A stretch of 64,000 bases of DNA from Rusavskia elegans. Taxonomy: Eukaryota > Ascomycota > Lecanoromycetes > Teloschistales > Teloschistaceae. The notes under the pieces were generated by a model, which was not told the DNA's origin, did no database searches, and saw nothing but the letters and a program-made list of their open reading frames with translations. Each line of letters opens with the position of its first letter. The stretch's first letter is position 1. Shown piece by piece: positions 58,923 through 64,000 of this stretch. The stretch covers positions 62,001-126,000 of the forward strand of contig SAUG01000033.1 in assembly GCA_011316305.1 (NCBI GenBank). The letters are read 5' to 3'. Position numbers and translations under genes: made by a program.

Positions 58923-59937
58923 ATTGCTGCGAATTGGCTTGGAGAGAGAGTGACGCCCATGTTCATGATATCAGATATTCTAAGAGCATGCCAAGCGGCT
59001 TGCATCTCCCGGACTGACAAGACGCTCGGGTCGGACCACGATGCAGATTACGGAACGGCAGGCGGACCGAGATGACTGTACTTTAAGCTGACAGTCATTT
59101 TCACAAGCGGCTGATGCCGAGTCATGATATTCGGAATCACGTCAACAGCAGCATCGGAAAATAGAATGGCACGCAGCTTACGTCATACCATCAGCTGAAG
59201 GGGTCAGATTTTAGTTTGCTGACCTGGCAGGGGTCGAGGGGGGCCTGAAGGATTCAGGAAGGATGATTGATGATTGAGAACAAGGCATGAACAGCACCTG
59301 CAGAACAAGTATGAAACACACAGTCTGGCAGTGTGTGAAGAGGAATGAATGTGCATGGTCGGGTCGGAGGTCGGAGGGCGTCCATGTCACCGTGCTGACT
59401 AATTGCTGGGCTGAAGCTTGGCGCCAAGAGTCCACCATCGCGGAGATCTTTCCGGAACAGGCTTGGTGCCAGATCCCTGCCAGACCCACCGTGACTTCCA
59501 TTCTTTCCATTCTTCCATTGGCGGCTGACACTGTAACATCCACACCACCACTCCACGATCGTGGTATTGATCAATAATGATGGGAAAGGGACCGGCAATG
59601 ACGAGCCGGGGAAGGAGGTGGGGGGGACTTCCGCAGGAATCCGGTGGGCTTTCAGCCTTTGGCGCCACTCCATACCTTAGCTTACCTTAAGCACGAGGTA
59701 CCTGACGCTACCACGGTACCTTACATCTTCCCTCCGCCTCACACCACCTCACGTTTGCACCCCTAGTCGTACGTATCGTTCGTTTCAAGCCGCGGAGAAA
59801 ATTCCCCAGGGGACCCCGACAAAGTCACCATCTACTGCCATTACGTCCTCTACCTCCTCTGAACTCTTTTCTTTCATTCAAGACATCTTGTGCTACCTTC
59901 AACAAGTCCGTCATCTTTCATTGGCACTTTTTTCATC
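58923..59937. promoter_or_regulatory. Divergent promoter, aminotransferase / MFS transporter
   Basis: 1.0 kb between divergent starts. Overlapping frames on both strands lack family features. CCATTGG-type words occur near 59512-59522. No firm binding sites can be assigned. Confidence 0.35.
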
Positions 59938-61405
59938 ATGACCGACGCTACGCTGCTTCACGACATTAACCTAACTCGCGACGACGCCCTCGCTTCAAAG
60001 GAAGGACTCTCCCATGATCCTCGCTCCATCGAGGACAACAGTAACCTAGTCCCGTCAACTCATGATGAATCGTCACTCCCTCCAGTCGATGGCGGAAAAG
60101 ATGCATGGCTTTTCCTGGCAGCCTGCTTTGTCGTCGAGGCTCTCGTTTGGGGTAAGACGCTACACTGCTTTTCCTGCCATCGGATGCTACTCATACAACC
60201 AAGGCTTTCCCTTCTCTTATGGTGTCTTCCAGGAGTACTACTCCAACCATGATCCATTCAAAGGGTCCGGTAATATCGCAGTCATAGGCACTTGCGCAAT
60301 GGTAGGTCGCAGTATCATTCCGCCCGAATCTCTTGCACTGACCACAGAGCAGGGTATCATGTATCTGGACTTGCCCATCGTCTTTGGCCTCCTCCGGCGC
60401 TGGCCCCGATACCAGCGATTGTCAACTACGGGCGGACTGATCACCATGTGCCTGGCTCTCGGCTTGAGCTCCTTCTCCTCCAACACTACCCACTTGATCA
60501 TCACACAGGGCGTCGTCTATGCTATTGGGGGGAGTTTCGCCTACTCCCCTTGCATCTTGTTCATCGACGAGTGGTTCAACAAACGCAAGGGTCTCGCATA
60601 CGGCATCATGTGGGCTGGCACCGGTCTCGCCGGCGTCGTTTTGCCTCTCGTTATGGAGTGGTTACTGAACACCTATGGCTTCCGCACCACGCTGCGAGTA
60701 TGGTCTGTCTCCTTGTTCATCCTGACTGGACCACTCCTCTACTTCATCAAACCACGCATCCCCAATACGCCGGCCCACTCGCCGCACGCTCGTGATTTTG
60801 CCTTCATCTTGACGTCGACTTTCGGGATCCTTCAAGCTTGCAACGTCATCGAAGCGCTTGGCTTTTTCCTTCCAACCATTTACCTTCCATCCTTTGCACG
60901 GACTCTTGGCGCATCTAGCACTCTCGGTGCTCTGACTGTCATTCTCTTCAACGTCGCTTCAGTCTTTGGATGTGTTTTGATGGGTGCCGTGGTCGACAAG
61001 TGGCATGTCACAAACTGCATCTTGATATCCACCGTCGGATCAACCATCGGCGTCTTCATTGTCTGGGGGTTCTCCAACAGCCTGCCGCCCTTATACATCT
61101 TCTCCCTCATCTACGGGCTTTTCGCTGGCAGCTTCACGAGCACTTGGCCTGGCATCATGCGGGACGTTAAGAAGAAAAGGGACAACGCCGATCCGAGTAT
61201 GATTTTCGCTTGCCTGGCCGCCGGTCGGGGTGTTGGGAACATTGCATCTGGGCCATTGAGTGAGGCACTCATCCAAGGCTTTCCATGGCGCGGGAACGCT
61301 GGCTTTGCCTATGGAAGTGGTTACGGTGCACTGATCGTCTTTACGGGCCTCACGGCCTTCTTTGGTGGCTCAAGTATACTTGGGAGGCGGGTCGGATGGC
61401 TGTAA
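59938..61405 (+). CDS. MFS monocarboxylate-type transporter
   Basis: Exons 59938-60151, 60204-60301 and 60353-61405 encode 454 residues. A hydrophilic N-terminal tail (residues 1-55) precedes the first membrane helix (DAWLFLAACFVVEALVWG), followed by typical MCP/MCT signatures: GFPFSYGVFQEYY, IAVIGTCAMGIMYLDLPIVFG, RKGLAYGIMWAGTGLAGVVLP and SVFGCVLMGAVVDKW. About 12 hydrophobic segments can be traced. The second intron is 51 bp and free of stops, so its removal is chosen on family match. It probably exports or imports a carboxylic or amino acid made by the cluster; direction and substrate are not determinable. Confidence 0.9.
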
Positions 61406-62007
61406 CACCCTTCGAGCTAAATTCCCCGTCCATGCCTGGCTGTCGCGAGGGGGCAATCTCGGAGGAGGGTATAAAAGGGCTGATTATTACTTCGGGCATG
61501 GCGGCATATGACTGCATGGAAGGAGCAAGCGGAGCCCAATCGCAAAGCAGCTTATTGTATTTGCCAGCATTGCGCTGCATAGCCGACCCTCTGTAGCTTA
61601 TCATAGATTGCATGATAGAATCATACACGCATCTCTCTACAGTCTTCGTCTGAAATAATTTCGCGTATGTAGGTAGCAATTGAACAATCTGTTTCAACCG
61701 CTAGAACACTCGAGTTTCCAAATGGGAATAACATTGGTCAATCTGGGAGAACCAGACCTGCAGACCCAAGAGCTTTCATATGTAATTAGTATATGCGTGT
61801 TTCCAGGAATCTTGTCGGTTTCCCATCCGGAGAGATAAAATACATCAAACAGGTCCAAAGCTATTTCCACCAATCACATCAGTCATTAACCCTGCACCCA
61901 TCTCTTGACCCCCAAAACTACCTCCAAAATCTTCACACGAAACAAACATCCTTCTGTTCCGCTGACAACCTGCCGCACCAACCACTTCCATCAAATCGTC
62001 CCTTTAC
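61406..62007. other. Intergenic region
   Basis: 600 bp downstream of the transporter with no recognised feature. Confidence 0.4.
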
Positions 62008-62382
62008 GCCGCACTTCACGCTGGTGGCCCCCAACGTTCCATAACCTACAACGTCCCGAATATAATAGTCCGTATAACCTTCACCAGATTCTTCGGCTGC
62101 TATATTGTACCTGCCTCCGTAGTCCCCTTCTTTAGCAACGCCCTTGCCTCCCTATTGCACGCCGCTTCGGTTGAGGGTGGCCCTACCGCCCCTCTAGGAC
62201 CCTATACGGATTTAATTACGTATATCAACCATGGACTCAGCATAAAATTCAACGACGTCACTTTCCACCATCCTGGTGTCGGAGGCGGCAGCACATGATT
62301 CGAGGAAGTACGGGCCATCTATAACGGTATCCGGGACGTGATCCAGCGGTTTGGGTACGAGAGATGCCAGATTGATTCATGA
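62008..62382 (+). pseudogene. Relic of an unrecognised coding sequence
   Basis: A frame with natural amino-acid composition (FFSNALASLLHAASVEG, GPYTDLITYINHGLSIKF, FEEVRAIYNGIRDVIQRFG) runs through this segment but is interrupted by TGA at 62296-62298, where a Trp codon would fit, and ends at 62380-62382. No start codon or family could be assigned. Confidence 0.35.
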
Positions 62383-62764
62383 AGGATACTGAACGGTAGG
62401 AGCCAAAAGTTCAAGGTGCAACTTCTCATGAGTAGCTATTTCGTCAATGCTCACAGCGTGGCGGGGAAGGTGTTGAGTCTGAGGCCCAAAGAAACTGCGG
62501 CGGACAAGCGTGAGACGGTGGCCGGGGGAGGAGTTTCGACCAGTTAGCGATAGGTGGGGCTTGTTGCAACCCTTCGCGGACCAAGCGAAAGAAAGGTCCG
62601 ACCTCTACCACTGCTACAAGGCTCCCGAGGCATGCACCAATCACTCACCTCTCGTAGCCATAAGAACGAACTCGCAAGATCCCTGCTCCACGCCTGTTCT
62701 ATAAGTGAGCAGTATACAAACTTTAAGATTCACCGAGGACTAACCTCACAGCTTAGTCCCTCAG

Positions 62765-63660
62765 CTCAATCCTAGTCTGTCCAAGGGCCTCAATTTCCGC
62801 CAAGATCACCAGACGTCGACTCTTCGCCGCATAGCACTTTACTCTGTATTCTTCGTGCATCAGAGCTCCCTTGAAAGTATTCGGCGCACTGCTTGGCTTT
62901 CTCTGCCTTGATACCGTGGACATCCTCCTCGACGCGTATGCCTTTTGCGGCCCGGCCGAAAGCTGCAAGCGGCAGGGATTTATCTCGGCGGGTGGGTCAA
63001 GCATCCAGAGTGTGGGGGGCGATATTCGAAGAGCCATGGCCCATGGTGAAAAGGAGCCGTTGGACGAGTGGTGATTGATCACGAACGAGTAATCCTTGGC
63101 TCTGGACTTTCTTCTTCAGGCTGCACTCGTCTTGGAGAAAGTAGTAGATACTCTCCATCTCTTCCAACCCCCATTTCGTAAGGTAGCCCATGAACTCTTC
63201 AGTGTCGTATGCTGATAGTCTGTTGCCAGCACGTCGCTGTGTTCTTCTAGGACACGGGAGTTGGCATAGCAGCCACAATCGCCAGATGGCGCGATGGATG
63301 CGATGGAGCTCCGAGGGAGTAACGGGCTCTTCTTTATGAACTGCGCGCTCCTGATTGACAACTGGAATGACCGGTCTGACACATCGCGACTGTACAAGTG
63401 CACTTATCCCACGTCGCGATGTCTTTCTGGATGATGGCGAGATCTCTCAAAGCGACGAGGGGGTTGAATAAAGTTCTGATTCACGAGGTATATCACTCTC
63501 TTCGAGCGTATCACAGAAGGCGCCGTCGAAACCGTTCGGACCATTTCTGGTAGGGCCATAGCACAGGGAAAGTATTAGTGAAGCGATTGGCTGGAATTGT
63601 AATGGCAATGAACTCTGCATTGCGCTGAGGAGTAGCACTTTGTATCGCTTCACAAACAAA
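62765..63660 (-). CDS. Uncharacterised multi-exon gene (F-box-like fungal family?)
   Basis: Minus-strand segments with coding character are EEPVTPSELHRIHRAIWRLW, RLSAYDTEEFMGYLTKWG, LEEMESIYYFLQDECS and, further on, DYSFVINHHSSNGSFSPW and GIKAEKAKQCAEYFQG. They lie in more than one frame, so introns or frameshifts separate them. The ELHRIHRAxWRLWL-type segment is common in fungal proteins annotated loosely as F-box-like, but I see no clear F-box here. The exon structure was not resolved; the limits given are approximate. Confidence 0.4.
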
Positions 63661-64000
63661 ACCTGTTGGCGACGTTGAACTAGTGCACACAGAGACTGGA
63701 AACCTGAATGAGACTGGATGTTGTAGTGAATCTTATCCGGTAAGCCTTCCCAATGCTAATTCATTTTTGTGATGACCATTAAATTGAGCGAATGGTGGAT
63801 ATTCTGTCTTCTGGACAAAGGTAGTAAAGGTGATTCAAAACAAGATCCATCAATAACACATAGAACCAACAGATGTGTGAGATGGGAACGAGAGATGAAT
63901 ATAGAAAATGGGGTCGAAGACGATAAATGTAACCTGCAGCTACATAAATTTTTAGTACATTTTAAACTCGTTTTTTTTAATGGCAAAGTGCGTCGATGAG
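63661..64000. other. Right edge of window
   Basis: 340 bp, AT-rich towards the end, no recognised feature. Confidence 0.4.

Noticed and set aside
47795..61405. Housekeeping leucine biosynthesis locus
   Set aside because: In ascomycetes these genes are normally dispersed. Clustering with an oxygenase, a Zn2Cys6 regulator and a transporter points to a dedicated pathway, although only a genome-wide copy count would prove it.
1..64000. CRISPR arrays, operons, bacterial promoters
   Set aside because: The gene structure is eukaryotic with spliceosomal introns; no such arrays are seen.

Overview
This window comes from a filamentous ascomycete (Pezizomycotina). The genes have short GT-AG introns of about 45-145 bp. 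The gene set is typical of these fungi: an Snt1-type corepressor, a PTH11-like membrane protein, a multicopper oxidase, a Zn2Cys6 regulator and a UstYa-family protein. One AT-rich, TpA-rich island looks like the product of repeat-induced point mutation. The species cannot be named from sequence alone. Most coding models were spliced by hand. The total exon length is a multiple of three in every model where I give exact exons, but all of them need transcript support.

Layout. (a) 1-22.1 kb is core genome: SNT1-like corepressor (3' end outside the window), deoxyhypusine synthase, a large MATH / degenerate-USP / MORN / RING protein, heat shock transcription factor, the spliceosomal cyclophilin CWC27 divergent from the rRNA methyltransferase NOP2, and a short-chain dehydrogenase. 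Two diverged copies of a ~200 bp MITE-like element lie at 6.4 and 22.2 kb. (b) 22.2-28.7 kb is repeat-rich: a G24 tract, a decayed formaldehyde-activating-enzyme-like gene carrying a 64 bp tandem duplication, a PTH11-like receptor, a 65 bp inverted-repeat element and a ~1 kb AT-rich relic. (c) 28.7-46.6 kb is accessory: FAD-linked oxidase (one splice donor apparently lost), a 13-exon multicopper oxidase, a secreted protein of unknown function, a UstYa-family protein, a repeat-containing secreted peptide that looks like a RiPP precursor, a decayed secreted-protein gene and two tRNA-3'-half-like sequences. (d) 47.8-61.4 kb is a compact set of six genes: isopropylmalate synthase paralogue, Fe(II)/2-oxoglutarate oxygenase, isopropylmalate isomerase paralogue, Zn2Cys6 regulator, branched-chain aminotransferase and monocarboxylate-type MFS transporter. 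(e) The last 2.6 kb holds a relic and one uncharacterised multi-exon gene.

How the genes work together. Block (d) reads as a dedicated alpha-keto-acid chain-elongation and transamination pathway, built from duplicated leucine-biosynthesis enzymes plus a tailoring oxygenase, regulator and exporter. Its composition resembles the homotyrosine (hty) genes of echinocandin producers, but no isopropylmalate dehydrogenase or NRPS is visible here. In block (c) the UstYa protein and the repeat peptide lie head to head about 1.1 kb apart. This is the minimal signature of a ustiloxin/dikaritin-type fungal RiPP locus. The precursor appears damaged: the same Lys codon of the Kex2 site is AAG, GAG and TAG in three successive repeats.
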